Source of the DNA: JAJEFO01 sp022819605
GTDB lineage: Bacteria > Pseudomonadota > Alphaproteobacteria > Rhodobacterales > Rhodobacteraceae
Reading direction: 5' to 3'
Assembly (NCBI GenBank): GCA_965221545.1
Contig: OZ244901.1
Coordinates: forward strand, 3,224,001-3,288,000
DNA length: 64,000 bases
Shown here: one piece after another, positions 25,965 through 35,828 of the stretch
Layout: each line of letters opens with the position of its first letter
Numbering within the stretch: the stretch's first letter is position 1
Program-made: the position numbers and the translations under genes
Notes under the pieces: model-generated
What the model was told of the DNA's origin: nothing
The model's input: the letters and a program-made list of their open reading frames with translations, nothing else
The model's database searches: none

Positions 25965-27233
25965 TCAGCCGAAAATGTCGGCCGTAATGCCCGCATACCA
26001 GCCTTCGGATTCCTCGTATGTCGCCTTCCGGAGAGCAGCATCCTCGCCCGTCTGGCTGATGAATCCGTCGACCTTGGCGATCTTTTCCGGCGTCGCCTCG
26101 TACGTGGCGCCGACCTTCACGCCGTCATTGCTTGCGATAAGGGACCAGCACGTGTTCGAGAACCTGGCCGGGAACACCTTCGATCCGGTCAGGGCGCCTC
26201 GAACGGCATTGGCGCAGACCTTGGCCTGGCTGTTTGCCGAGAAGCCCGACTTGGGCATGTCGCCCTGCTGGCTCGCGTCGCCCAGAACGTGAACGTCCGG
26301 ATCCGCCTTGCTTGACATGTCGACCGCGTTGACTGGAGCCCAGTTGCCGTCCGTCACGCCAGCGACTTCCGCGATTCGCCCTGCCTTCATGGCAGGAATG
26401 ACGTTGACCACGTCGGCACTCTCGACCTGGCCGTCAATGTCCACGGTCATTGCATCAGGATCGACGGAAACGTTCCCGCCCCCGAAGTCCGGACCGAGGC
26501 GGCTGATCATGCCGCCATAGTGCTTCTCCCAGCCTTCCTCGAACAGCCCCTGCTTGGAGAACTTCTCCTTTGGATCGGCGATCAGGATCTTTGCCGTCGG
26601 ATTGTTGTTCTTCAGCAAGTGCGCGACCATGGAAACGCGCTCGTAGGGCCCTGGCGGACAGCGATAGGGGTTCGGCGGCGCCACCATAATGAAGAGTCCG
26701 CCCTCCTTCATCCCCATGAGCTGAGCCTTGAGGAGCTCGCTCTGCGAACCGGCCTTGTAGGCATGCGGCATCTTGTTCTGGGCCGATACATCCCATCCCG
26801 GCACCGAGCCGTCGACGAAATCAATGCCCGGAGAGAGGATCAACTTGTCATAGTCGAGCGTTGCGCCGCCGGCGAGCGTCACCGTCTTCGCGCTGCGGTC
26901 AACACCCACGGCCCAGTCATGCACCACGTTGACTCCGTGAGCGCTCGCAAGCGTGCCGTAGCTGTGACCGATGTCCGAGACTTCCTTGAAGCCTCCCAGG
27001 TAGAGATTCGAAAAGAAGCAGGTGTAGTAGGTCCGCGTCGGCTCGACGAGCGCAACGTCGATCGCGCCGTCACTGTCCTTGGCGACATAGCGCGCAGCGG
27101 TCGCGCCGCCCGCGCCGCCGCCAACCACGACGACGCGCGGTCGCCCGTGTGAAGCGCCCCATACGGCCGGTGCGGCAAGCGTGGCGGTGGCCCCAGCCGA
27201 GCTTGCCAGAAACGATCTTCTGTTCAGTGACAT
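25965..27233 (-). CDS. soxF: Sulfide dehydrogenase flavoprotein SoxF (FccB type)
   Basis: The 422-residue FAD subunit of flavocytochrome c sulfide dehydrogenase, oxidising sulfide to sulfur in the periplasm. It has a Tat signal (NRRSFLASSAGATATLAAPA), the FAD-binding VVVVGGGAGGATAARYV, the redox-active cysteine region of the family (YTCFFSNLYLGG and NPYRCPPGPYERV) and the C-terminal FCSD dimer domain with CWSLIAS. The ATG at 27233 has an ideal ribosome binding site (aaggagg); the longer frame from 27320 would bury the Tat motif. It follows soxE by 19 bases, the classical soxE-soxF order. Confidence 0.93.
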   Translation of the reverse strand: MSLNRRSFLASSAGATATLAAPAVWGASHGRPRVVVVGGGAGGATAARYVAKDSDGAIDVALVEPTRTYYTCFFSNLYLGGFKEVSDIGHSYGTLASAHGVNVVHDWAVGVDRSAKTVTLAGGATLDYDKLILSPGIDFVDGSVPGWDVSAQNKMPHAYKAGSQSELLKAQLMGMKEGGLFIMVAPPNPYRCPPGPYERVSMVAHLLKNNNPTAKILIADPKEKFSKQGLFEEGWEKHYGGMISRLGPDFGGGNVSVDPDAMTVDIDGQVESADVVNVIPAMKAGRIAEVAGVTDGNWAPVNAVDMSSKADPDVHVLGDASQQGDMPKSGFSANSQAKVCANAVRGALTGSKVFPARFSNTCWSLIASNDGVKVGATYEATPEKIAKVDGFISQTGEDAALRKATYEESEGWYAGITADIFG

Positions 27234-27252
27234 GTTTCCCTCCTTGAAATTG

Positions 27253-28146
27253 TCAGTCTTCGAGAGCCGCAAAGTAGGCGGCCAAAGCCGCGATTTCCTC
27301 GTTGCCAAGGCGTCCGGCAACCATGTTCATGACGGGATGCTCGCGTACGCCAAGCTTGTAGGCATGCATAACCGTCACGAACCTGTCTTCCGCCCAACGC
27401 ACGATGGATGGAATGCCTTCGTCATCTCCATCCGCCTGATGGCAGGTCGTGCACTCGGATGACAGGTATTCGCCGTACTCCGGATCACCCTCAATGTCGA
27501 GCACCGAAGAATCGAGCGCGACTTCGGGAGCGGCCTCGGAAGCGTCGCCGTCTCCGGTGCCGACGGGAGATTCCGAGAACGTCTTGAGGTACGCAATGGT
27601 GGCGGCGATTTCGTCCTCCGACTTGAGTCCGGCGAAGGACATCTTTGTGCCTCTCAGGTACACGCGCGGCTTTGCGAGATATCCGGCAAGTTCCTCCTCG
27701 TTCCAGATGAGGCCGCGCATGCCCGCCGCCTTCATTGCCTTTGAGTAGTTGAAGCCATCCACGCTTGCCGCGACGCGACCGACAACTCCGTTCAAGGTCG
27801 GCCCGGCGCGGTTCTTTGCATCCTCGCCAACCTGATGGCAGGCCCTGCATTTCTTGAATGCCTTTTCTCCTGTGGCAACGCGTTCGGAAACCGGCGAGGT
27901 CGTCGCGGCTTCCTCAATTCCGGATGGCGGTTCGGCGGCCTCGTTCGCCGCGACGTCGGCATCGCCGATGCTCTCCGTGACTTCCTTGGGGGCAAATTCC
28001 TGCTGCACGGCCGTTGGACCGGACATGTACGCTGCGGAAGGTTCAGGCGCTTTCTCGACGAGCCGATTGGCAAACACGTATGCCGAAAGGAGCACGACCG
28101 CGACGGCCCCAATCGACGGAATGAAGACGCCAAGAAACCTCAACAT
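27253..28146 (-). CDS. soxE: Diheme cytochrome c SoxE (membrane-anchored)
   Basis: A 297-residue protein beginning with an uncleaved-looking hydrophobic anchor (FIPSIGAVAVVLLSAYVFA) and an acidic/Ala-rich linker. Two c-type hemes follow: CRACH in a class I domain resembling cytochrome c2/cy (with the methionine ligand in GTKMSFAGL) and CTTCH in a C-terminal domain like the FccA/SoxE domain. It should be the electron acceptor of SoxF, and the anchor would tie the sulfide dehydrogenase to the membrane. ATG 28146 follows agaggcgg. Between soxZ and this start are 130 bases with no gene, where soxABCD would lie in a complete locus. Confidence 0.88.
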   Translation of the reverse strand: MLRFLGVFIPSIGAVAVVLLSAYVFANRLVEKAPEPSAAYMSGPTAVQQEFAPKEVTESIGDADVAANEAAEPPSGIEEAATTSPVSERVATGEKAFKKCRACHQVGEDAKNRAGPTLNGVVGRVAASVDGFNYSKAMKAAGMRGLIWNEEELAGYLAKPRVYLRGTKMSFAGLKSEDEIAATIAYLKTFSESPVGTGDGDASEAAPEVALDSSVLDIEGDPEYGEYLSSECTTCHQADGDDEGIPSIVRWAEDRFVTVMHAYKLGVREHPVMNMVAGRLGNEEIAALAAYFAALED

Positions 28147-28275
28147 TTTTTCCGCCTCTGCGCTCGCTCGCGGACCAAGACCGGGTGCCGTTTCCGCGGC
28201 GGGTCGCATTCACGCGACGCACTTTCCGTAGCCTGGGGATAGTCGCTAGACGTACGCGGCGAAGACATGTGCCCG

Positions 28276-28605
28276 TCAACCGGCCTCGATCCGCCTCGAC
28301 AGGGTATAGACGTCTCCGTCATCATCGTACCACGTGAAGACGAACTCGCCCGATTCCGGCACCTTGGACTCGAACTGAAAGTACGGATTGCTCGAAATCG
28401 CCGGTTCCATCTGTACGTCGATCACTGAATGGCCGTTAAATTCCGCGGTGAACCGGTTGATGATCGACCGCGGCACGATATTGCCGTCGCTGTCCTTGCG
28501 CTGGCCGGATTCCATCTTGTGGTTGATCAGCGTCCTGATCGTTATCGTGTCGCCGGCGGAGGTCGTCTTCGGAAGCTTGACGCGGGGCGTGACTCCTGTT
28601 GCCAT
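28276..28605 (-). CDS. soxZ: Thiosulfate oxidation carrier subunit SoxZ
   Basis: SoxZ forms the SoxYZ carrier on which sulfur intermediates are bound during periplasmic thiosulfate oxidation. The 109-residue, signal-less, beta-sandwich protein shows PRVKLPKTTSAGDTITIRTL, INHKMESGQRKDSDG and NPYFQFESKVPESGEFVFTW, all typical of SoxZ. It is exported with Tat-dependent SoxY. The start lies 12 bases after the soxY stop and has ggaggacgag upstream. Confidence 0.95.
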   Translation of the reverse strand: MATGVTPRVKLPKTTSAGDTITIRTLINHKMESGQRKDSDGNIVPRSIINRFTAEFNGHSVIDVQMEPAISSNPYFQFESKVPESGEFVFTWYDDDGDVYTLSRRIEAG

Positions 28606-28617
28606 GTCTCGTCCTCC

Positions 28618-29040
28618 TCAACCGCCACAGCCACCGATGGTGACCTTCACGGACCTGCTGGTCTTGCGAAATGTACCGTCTTCCATTCTTGCAACCGCAA
28701 TCACGTCCTGGCTCCGTGCAAGGCGGATCCGGGTCGAGCCGAGGGACGAAGCCGCAAGCGGGCCGAAGCTGAACTTGGCCACGCCGGGCAACGGATTTCC
28801 CGTGGCAAAGACCATGATCGCCACGGCACCATCGGCGGATATGCTGATCGGCACTGCATTGCCGTTCTCCGCGATTTCAGGAATGTCGAGAACGACGCCT
28901 CCGTCGGCAAGCTCCGCGCCGCCGGTGAACGCCGCGATGGCATCATCCGCCGCGCTGGCCCTGACCGGAACGGCATTCAGCCCATAGGCTGCGACGCTTC
29001 CTGTCGCGAGCACCATCACGTCTCTGCGTGTCATCGACAT
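28618..29040 (-). CDS. soxY: Thiosulfate oxidation carrier protein SoxY
   Basis: A 140-residue protein with a Tat signal (TRRDVMVLATGSVAAYGL) and the diagnostic carboxy-terminal GGCGG peptide, whose cysteine carries the sulfane/sulfone intermediates on a swinging arm. Its ATG at 29040 has a strong ribosome binding site (gaggag) and overlaps the end of the soxX fragment. With SoxZ it should form a functional carrier, although no SoxB, SoxAX or SoxCD is present nearby to load or process it. Confidence 0.95.
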   Translation of the reverse strand: MSMTRRDVMVLATGSVAAYGLNAVPVRASAADDAIAAFTGGAELADGGVVLDIPEIAENGNAVPISISADGAVAIMVFATGNPLPGVAKFSFGPLAASSLGSTRIRLARSQDVIAVARMEDGTFRKTSRSVKVTIGGCGG

Positions 29041-29267
29041 GTCGAAGCTCCTCGTTCTTCCCTGAGCGTCAACAGATACGCGGGGACATCGTCTTGCTGC
29101 CTTGGCATTAGATCGGGCCTTCCTTCACGGCTTTCAAGCGGCCAGAAGACTCCCCTGCCGTGGAATTTGGTCGGCATTCCGACGTCAGGAAGCTTCTTCT
29201 TGGCGTACGTCAGGATGCCACGGAGTTCGACTTGCGTCCAGCGACCTCCTTGCCAGCGCGCCATCAC
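29031..29267 (-). pseudogene. soxX: C-terminal fragment of cytochrome SoxX
   Basis: Upstream of soxY, a frame reads RWTQVELRGILTYAKKKLPD, then VGMPTKFHGRG, then MPRQQDDVPAYLLTLREERG. Spacing and residues match the C-terminal half of SoxX: W-x4-LR, then 16 residues to MP, then about 26 residues to the QQ-x-DV-x-AYL-x-TLRE helix. The N-terminal half with the signal peptide and the CxxCH heme site is missing. Immediately upstream (27 bases) lies the clpX stop codon. It can be translated from GTG 29267 or ATG 29264 but cannot bind heme, so it is a truncated remnant. Confidence 0.75.
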
Positions 29268-29293
29268 GAATGCGCCAGCGCCGGGTCCGGGGA

Positions 29294-30553
<1,260 letters not shown>

Positions 30554-30666
30554 GACCTAACCCTTTTTCGGCGTGCCGCGTTGCTCGATAGGACACGTTC
30601 CCATGTGCCGGACCCTAGGTGAGTGCGCAAAGGTGCACAACGCAAAATTCGAGGCCGCCAGCAGCG

Positions 30667-31296
30667 TCACTTCTTTCCGGAATCAGGCTCAGCGCGACGT
30701 TCCGCAATCTCATCGATGAGACCCCAGTCCTTGGCCTCCTCAGGGGTCATGAAGTTGTCCCGTTCCAGTGCATCCTCGACCTTTTTCAGGGATTGCCCGG
30801 TGTGCTTGACGTAGATCTCGTTGAGTTGCGTCTTGAGCCGTTCGGTCTGGCGAGCATGGATCATGATGTCCGTCGCCTGCCCCTGGTATCCGCCGGACGG
30901 CTGGTGCACCATGATCGAGGAATTGGGCAACGCCATCCGCATGCCTTTCTCGCCCGCCGCGAGAAGAAGCGATCCCATTGACGCCGCCTCACCCACGACA
31001 AGCGTCGCGATGCCGGGGCGAATGTACTGCATCGTGTCGTAGATCGAGAGACCGGCCGTCACGACCCCGCCCGGACTGTTGATGTACAGCGAGATTTCCT
31101 TGGAGGGATTCTCCGCCTCCAGGTGCAGGAGCTGTGCCACCACGAGCTGGCTCAGCCCGTCGTGGACGGGACCGTTCACAAATACGATTCGTTCCTTCAG
31201 AAGGCGCGAGAAAATGTCGTAGGCGCGTTCTCCCCGGCTGGTCTGCTCGACCACCATCGGCACCAGATTCATGTATGTTTCGAAAGGATCTTTCAT
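30667..31296 (-). CDS. clpP: ATP-dependent Clp protease proteolytic subunit ClpP
   Basis: The 209-residue serine protease subunit of ClpXP/ClpAP. It begins MKDPFETYMNLVPMVVEQTS and contains the catalytic serine in VVGEAASMGSLLLAAGEKG, the histidine in NSSIMVHQPSGGYQGQATD and the aspartate in ERDNFMTPEEAKDWGLID. It is the first gene of clpP-clpX, reading leftward. Standard length and no oddities. Confidence 0.98.
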   Translation of the reverse strand: MKDPFETYMNLVPMVVEQTSRGERAYDIFSRLLKERIVFVNGPVHDGLSQLVVAQLLHLEAENPSKEISLYINSPGGVVTAGLSIYDTMQYIRPGIATLVVGEAASMGSLLLAAGEKGMRMALPNSSIMVHQPSGGYQGQATDIMIHARQTERLKTQLNEIYVKHTGQSLKKVEDALERDNFMTPEEAKDWGLIDEIAERRAEPDSGKK

Positions 31297-31702
31297 CTGT
31301 CCACCCCGCCGGACACCCCTTCAGGGAGGGGTTGCTGACTTGCCGTGACCGCCTTCGCCGGCGAGCTGCTCAGCCTCGCCGCGTTCCAGTGTCTTAGTGG
31401 CCGCCGTCTTGGGCTTCAAGAGCGCTGAGACAGTGGACGGGATATTTCCGGCGGCGACTCCAGGCCGCCTCAAGATGCCGCTCGCGGAACTTGGACGCGG
31501 GGCAGCATGGCCGCAGATTTGCATCGTGCCTTTGGGAAGGACCCAGTCCCGTCCGGACGCCAGGAACGCACGACGCCAATGCCGTGTCGACCGTCCGCCG
31601 CCCTGCCCGGCTTCTCGCGGCACGTTCGCCCCGCCGCATGCACCGTCTCGCGCGGCAATCATCCGGCTTGCCTTCGCGCCTGGCAGGCGTCAATTTGCCG
31701 CC
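31297..31702. other. Intergenic region with a possible decayed NUDIX gene
   Basis: Between clpP and the FAD oxidase gene no intact gene is seen. On the minus strand around 31440-31560 a frame reads GRDWVLPKGTMQICGHAA and then, partly in another frame, a GVAAG segment, resembling the WVLPKG...A-x-EEAGV-x-G pattern of NUDIX hydrolases with the Nudix box destroyed. This is a weak match and may be chance. Confidence 0.3.
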
Positions 31703-33109
31703 ATGGCACAAGCTACCACACTGCCCCGCAACGAATCTGGCATCGAAGCAGCCATCGGCGTGCTGAAGCAGCGCTTCGGCGAGCGGCTCCAGACCGGACG
31801 CTCGGTCCGGGAGCAGCACGGCCACACGACCACCTGGATCAAGAACCAGCCGCCTGACGCAGTGATCTTCGCAAGGTCCACGGGGGAGGTTGCCGAAATC
31901 GTCAGCGTGGCGGCCGCACACAAGGCGCCCGTAATCGCCTACGGAACCGGCACGTCGCTTGAGGGCCATGTCAACGCTCCGGCAGGCGGAATTTCCGTCG
32001 ACGTGAGCCAGATGAACAAGGTGCTCGAAGTTCATGCGGAAGATCTCGATGCGGTCATCCAGCCGGGGGTCACGCGCAAGGCCCTGAACGAGGAGTTGCG
32101 CGATACCGGGCTCTTCTTTCCCATTGACCCCGGAGCAGATGCATCCTTGGGCGGAATGGCGGCGACCCGCGCATCGGGCACGAATGCCGTGCGCTACGGG
32201 ACGATGCGCGACAACGTGCTGAGCCTGGAAGCAGTGCTGCCGTCCGGCGAGATCATCCGGACTGGGCGTCGCGCGAGGAAGTCGAGCGCAGGCTATGACC
32301 TGACCAGGCTACTCATCGGGTCGGAAGGCACGCTCGGCATCATCACCGAGCTTACCTTGAAGCTGCACGGAATTCCCGAGGCCATGTCTTCGGCGCGCTG
32401 CACGTTTCCGTCAGTCGACGCCTCCTGCCAAGCGGTCATCACCACTATTCAGATGGGCGTGCCGGTCGCGCGCATCGAGCTTCTGGACGCAGACTGCGTG
32501 GCCGCCATCAACGCCTACTCCAAGCTTGATCTCCCGGTGAGCCCGCTCCTGCTGCTCGAGTTCCACGGCACGGAGTCGGAAGTGGCTGCGCAAGCCACGA
32601 CCTTCGGGGAGATCGCCGACGAATTTGGCGGCACGGGTTTCGAATGGACTTCGAGTCCCGAAGAACGCACCCGCCTCTGGCAAGCGCGCCATGACGGCTA
32701 TTGGGCGCTTCTTGCATCGCGGCCCGGCAAGGACACGTTCGCGACGGATGTCTGCGTGCCGATCTCGAATCTCGCCGAAGCCGTGGAGCGGTCGCAGAAT
32801 GAGGCTGGCAGGCTGGGACTCCATTCGCCGATTCTCGGTCATGTCGGCGACGGCAATTTCCACAACACGGTGTTCTTCGACAGGGACAACGACGAAGAGC
32901 GTGCGAAGTGCGAGCACTTCATTGCCTGGCTGGCCGAGCTCGCAATCGAACTGGAAGGCACGGTTACCGGCGAGCACGGCATCGGCCAAGGAAAGGTCGC
33001 ATCCCTCTCTAGTGAACTGGGAGTCGCCACTGAGATCATGAGCGCCATCAAGGCATCCCTTGATCCCGACAACATCATGAACCCCGGCAAGATCATCCTT
33101 CAAGGCTGA
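31703..33109 (+). CDS. FAD-linked D-lactate dehydrogenase / glycolate oxidase GlcD-type
   Basis: A 468-residue flavoprotein of the VAO/PCMH family with a GlcD/Ldh C-terminal domain. The FAD-binding part shows YGTGTSLEGHVNAPAGGISVD and DPGADASLGGMAATRASGTN, and the catalytic domain shows GHVGDGNFHNTVFFD and TGEHGIGQGKVASL, the histidine-containing motifs that bind the 2-hydroxy acid. This is the mitochondrial LDHD-like type, which oxidises D-lactate or other D-2-hydroxy acids without the GlcE/F subunits. ATG 31703 was chosen over the frame start at 31397 because the FAD domain normally begins shortly after residue 20. Single gene. Confidence 0.9.
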   Translation: MAQATTLPRNESGIEAAIGVLKQRFGERLQTGRSVREQHGHTTTWIKNQPPDAVIFARSTGEVAEIVSVAAAHKAPVIAYGTGTSLEGHVNAPAGGISVDVSQMNKVLEVHAEDLDAVIQPGVTRKALNEELRDTGLFFPIDPGADASLGGMAATRASGTNAVRYGTMRDNVLSLEAVLPSGEIIRTGRRARKSSAGYDLTRLLIGSEGTLGIITELTLKLHGIPEAMSSARCTFPSVDASCQAVITTIQMGVPVARIELLDADCVAAINAYSKLDLPVSPLLLLEFHGTESEVAAQATTFGEIADEFGGTGFEWTSSPEERTRLWQARHDGYWALLASRPGKDTFATDVCVPISNLAEAVERSQNEAGRLGLHSPILGHVGDGNFHNTVFFDRDNDEERAKCEHFIAWLAELAIELEGTVTGEHGIGQGKVASLSSELGVATEIMSAIKASLDPDNIMNPGKIILQG

Positions 33110-33630
33110 CGAAATCGCCACGCTCCCGGACTCGGCGTCCATGATCGCCCATGTCCGCGTGTCGCGAATGTCACTCCATCCTTGGCGGCATGAACGTGGA
33201 AACGTGAATCAATCCAAGGCACATCCAGCTCAGTTGGAAAAATGTCCGGCGTTCCTGAGGCAATGCGCACGTATTTCCGCCGATGTCGTCGATGACGTTG
33301 CTGACGGCTCGTCAGAGGACTTTGCGGAACTTGACCGCCACTCAGCACAGACGATGCTTGAATCTGGCGTATGCCCGGTCGATCGAGGCAAGACAGCATT
33401 TCTCCCTTTCCCGCACCCCGGAACCAATTTCCAGTTTTCCCGAGGTCGTGACCGCTCGGGCTGCATTCGACGTTGAATGTCTGCGGATGATCGCGCCACA
33501 GCGGCCCCCAAGCCCGGCTCACGAGCAGCACGCGGTCCTTCTTGGACTTGCGCGCGAGCCGCGAGCGCACCTACAGCCAAACAGTCTCCGGCGTGGCCGG
33601 CTCGAGACAAAAAGACGAAACAGGCGGTTG
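33110..33630. other. Gap with a faint IS630-like trace
   Basis: No intact gene is seen. On the minus strand at about 33235-33460, broken frames read IDRAYARFKHRL, RAVSNVIDDIG and PQERRTFF in the order and spacing of the IS630 C-terminus (IEQAFAKLK, ...IG..., PEECRNYF). Several frameshifts and stops interrupt it. It may be an old transposase remnant; the evidence is weaker than for the one at 18775. Confidence 0.4.
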
Positions 33631-34383
33631 CTACCTCAAACCAAGAATGTCCTTGAGATCGCCTTCTTTCGGTCTGGGCGGTGCAAGATCGAGGCCGTCC
33701 TTGATCTTCCTCAGGTGCTCGAACATGAGAGAGGCGGTCGTATCGGCATCGCCACGCTCGATTGCGCCCAGCAAATCCGAGTGCTCGCCGTCAGGACAGT
33801 CCATGTGGTTCGACGCCCCGAACAGGCCGACTATCAGCGATGATCTGGTCACAAGCTCACGAATGACACGCCTTAGAATGAGGTTTCCGGATGCCAAGGC
33901 AACCTTCACGTGAAATTCGCCGGAGAGTCGAATGAGGTCCGCGCCCCTGCTGTACTCCCTTGCCTCATCCTCCAGGGAAATGTGCTGCCTCAGCATCGCC
34001 AGGTATTCGGGGGGGGTCTCCATCGCGACGCGCCTTGCGATTGCCGGCTCGAGCACCATGCGCGCGTCGAAGACCTCGTTCGCTTCCTTCGGGCTCGGAC
34101 TGGCGACAAACGCGCCGCGATTTGCTTCCAGTTCTACAATTCCCTGATCTGACAAGAGCAGCAACGCGTGCCTGACGCGCATGCGTCCCACGCCGAAAGC
34201 CTCGCACAGCTTGAGTTCGCTCAGCTTCTGCGCGGGCGGAAGCCGATGCTCCATGACTGCGCTGTAGATGCGCTCGACGATGTACGCCTCATCGACCTGG
34301 TCGGGCAGGGCCTTGTTCGCCGTTTCGATGCTGGTTGAATCCGTCGGCACGTTCTTCCGGAATCCTCGCTTCCTTTTAACCAT
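33631..34383 (-). CDS. GntR family transcriptional regulator, FadR/FCD subgroup
   Basis: A 250-residue regulator. The N-terminal winged helix spans about residues 35-105 (LSELKLCEAFGVGRMRVRHA and DQGIVELEANRGAFVAS), followed by the all-helical FCD ligand domain with metal-binding histidines in GEFHVKVALASGN, GEHSDLLGAIERGD and FEHLRKI. FCD regulators sense small carboxylates or amino acids and usually repress the adjacent operon. This one is divergent from the ABC-racemase operon, and a TTGT-TG-ACAA palindrome lies between them at 34450. The effector is probably a substrate of that operon. Confidence 0.92.
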   Translation of the reverse strand: MVKRKRGFRKNVPTDSTSIETANKALPDQVDEAYIVERIYSAVMEHRLPPAQKLSELKLCEAFGVGRMRVRHALLLLSDQGIVELEANRGAFVASPSPKEANEVFDARMVLEPAIARRVAMETPPEYLAMLRQHISLEDEAREYSRGADLIRLSGEFHVKVALASGNLILRRVIRELVTRSSLIVGLFGASNHMDCPDGEHSDLLGAIERGDADTTASLMFEHLRKIKDGLDLAPPRPKEGDLKDILGLR

Positions 34384-34449
34384 CGCCGAGACAATTCAAA
34401 CCATTCAACCGTCTTTTGTCAATTATACCGTTAACATATTAGAGCAAAA

Positions 34450-34459
34450 TTGTTGACAA
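34450..34459. promoter_or_regulatory. Candidate GntR/FCD operator TTGTTGACAA
   Basis: TTGT-TG-ACAA is a perfect inverted repeat within an AT-rich divergent promoter region, 66 bases before the regulator start and 107 before the binding-protein start. It contains a TTGACA hexamer (34453-34458) that could be a -35 element, so regulator binding would block the promoter. FCD regulators typically bind short T-x-GT...AC-x-A palindromes. A second partial match (TTGTCAATTATACC) lies at about 34416. Confidence 0.4.
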
Positions 34460-34566
34460 CTTTTGGTGTTCATGTTGAAGTTAGGCAGGCGGAATCGAAA
34501 CACGGGCAAGAACGGGTCTCACGACCCACAGAGCGACAACGCACAGAAATGACCCAGGAGGGAGAT

Positions 34567-35754
34567 ATGAAACGCAGAAACATGCTCATGACGCTGACGG
34601 CAGCGCTTGCGCTTTCCGTCACGCAGGGAACGGCTGCCCTGGCCCAGAACCCGGTTCTCAAGATCGGCTTTGTCGGAGTCACAAGCGGGCCGGCCGCAGC
34701 ATGGGGAATATCGAACCAGCGATCGATGGAAACCCGCGCGGCATGGATCAACGAAATCGGCGGATACAAGATCGGAGATGTCACCTATGACATCGAGATC
34801 GTCTCGTTCGATGACCAAAAGGATCCGAAGCGGGCCATTGCGGGAATGGAAAAGATGGCCCAGGAGGGGATACACTACGTGGTGGGTCCAAACGTTGACG
34901 ACGGCGCGGCCGCTGTGCGCCCGGTGGCGGAGGCGAACGGAATCATCTACTTCCCGTACGCATTTCCGAAGGCGCTCTACACGGCTCCGGCGTCGAACGC
35001 CGTTCTGGGGATGGTCGCCAACTACCAGTCCGGCCCGGCCATCTACAAGTACCTGATGGAGGATAGAGGCGTCGGGACGGTTGCCTTCATCGCCGCCAAC
35101 GAATCCGACCCGCTCAGCCAACGCGACAGCGGTCGTGCAGCGGCAGAAGCGCTGGGGCTTGAAGTGGTCTCCGCCAACGTCACCTACCAGGTGGACACCA
35201 CTGATTTCACGCCGGTCCTTACTCCGGTGATTCGCACGAAGCCCGATCTGCTTGTGCTGTCAGGCGTGACGCCGGCAAATGCCCCGCAACTGATCCGGTC
35301 GGCGCGTGAACTGGGATTCCAGGGGCTGATATCGACGGAGACCGCCCAGGACGCACAGGTGCTGCGCGAGAGCGCGGGCGATTTGGCGAACGGGTTCATA
35401 TCCGTTGGCGGTGCATCCACGCCGGAAATCGCGTCCGACGACATGAACGAATTCGTTGCGAGATACACGGAGATGTTCGGCGAATACAACGACGAGTCGA
35501 ATACCAAGGTGTATGCGCTTGAGTACATCCTGGCGACGCTTGCGGCGAATCCGGCGGGCATTGACGACGTTGAAGTCTTCAAGCAGACGATCGATGCGTT
35601 CGAAGCACCGAACCCTTACATGAAGGGCGACGCAAAAATGCGGTACGTGGGCGTGTCATCGTTCGGGCAGCGCCGCCAGATTGCGGTGCCGCTGGTCGTG
35701 AACGTCTTTCAGGACGGGGAGTTCGAAACGCTCTTTGTAGCCGAAGTCGACTGA
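34567..35754 (+). CDS. ABC transporter substrate-binding protein, branched-chain amino acid/amide type
   Basis: A 395-residue periplasmic binding protein with a signal peptide (MKRRNMLMTLTAALALSVTQ...ALA). Its fold is the LivJ/AmiC-like type I PBP (Peripla_BP_6): LKIGFVGVTSGPAAAWG, FDDQKDPKRAIAGMEKM, and NVDDGAAAVRPVAEANGIIY in the ligand cleft. The ATG at 34567 has an excellent ribosome binding site (caggaggga); the longer frame from 34450 is not needed. It heads a rightward operon of binding protein, two permeases, two ATPases and a racemase. Substrate unknown, probably an amino acid derivative or ureide. Confidence 0.93.
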   Translation: MKRRNMLMTLTAALALSVTQGTAALAQNPVLKIGFVGVTSGPAAAWGISNQRSMETRAAWINEIGGYKIGDVTYDIEIVSFDDQKDPKRAIAGMEKMAQEGIHYVVGPNVDDGAAAVRPVAEANGIIYFPYAFPKALYTAPASNAVLGMVANYQSGPAIYKYLMEDRGVGTVAFIAANESDPLSQRDSGRAAAEALGLEVVSANVTYQVDTTDFTPVLTPVIRTKPDLLVLSGVTPANAPQLIRSARELGFQGLISTETAQDAQVLRESAGDLANGFISVGGASTPEIASDDMNEFVARYTEMFGEYNDESNTKVYALEYILATLAANPAGIDDVEVFKQTIDAFEAPNPYMKGDAKMRYVGVSSFGQRRQIAVPLVVNVFQDGEFETLFVAEVD

Positions 35755-35828
35755 TCGAACAGCCGCTTCGTGAATTTTGCACCGGACCGGAACCCCGGTC
35801 CGGTGCATCTGCGGCGTAGGATGCTCTC

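Noticed and set aside
34450..34566. Longer start of the ABC binding protein at 34450
   Set aside because: It would begin inside the candidate operator and add a 39-residue extension before a normal signal peptide that has its own strong ribosome binding site.
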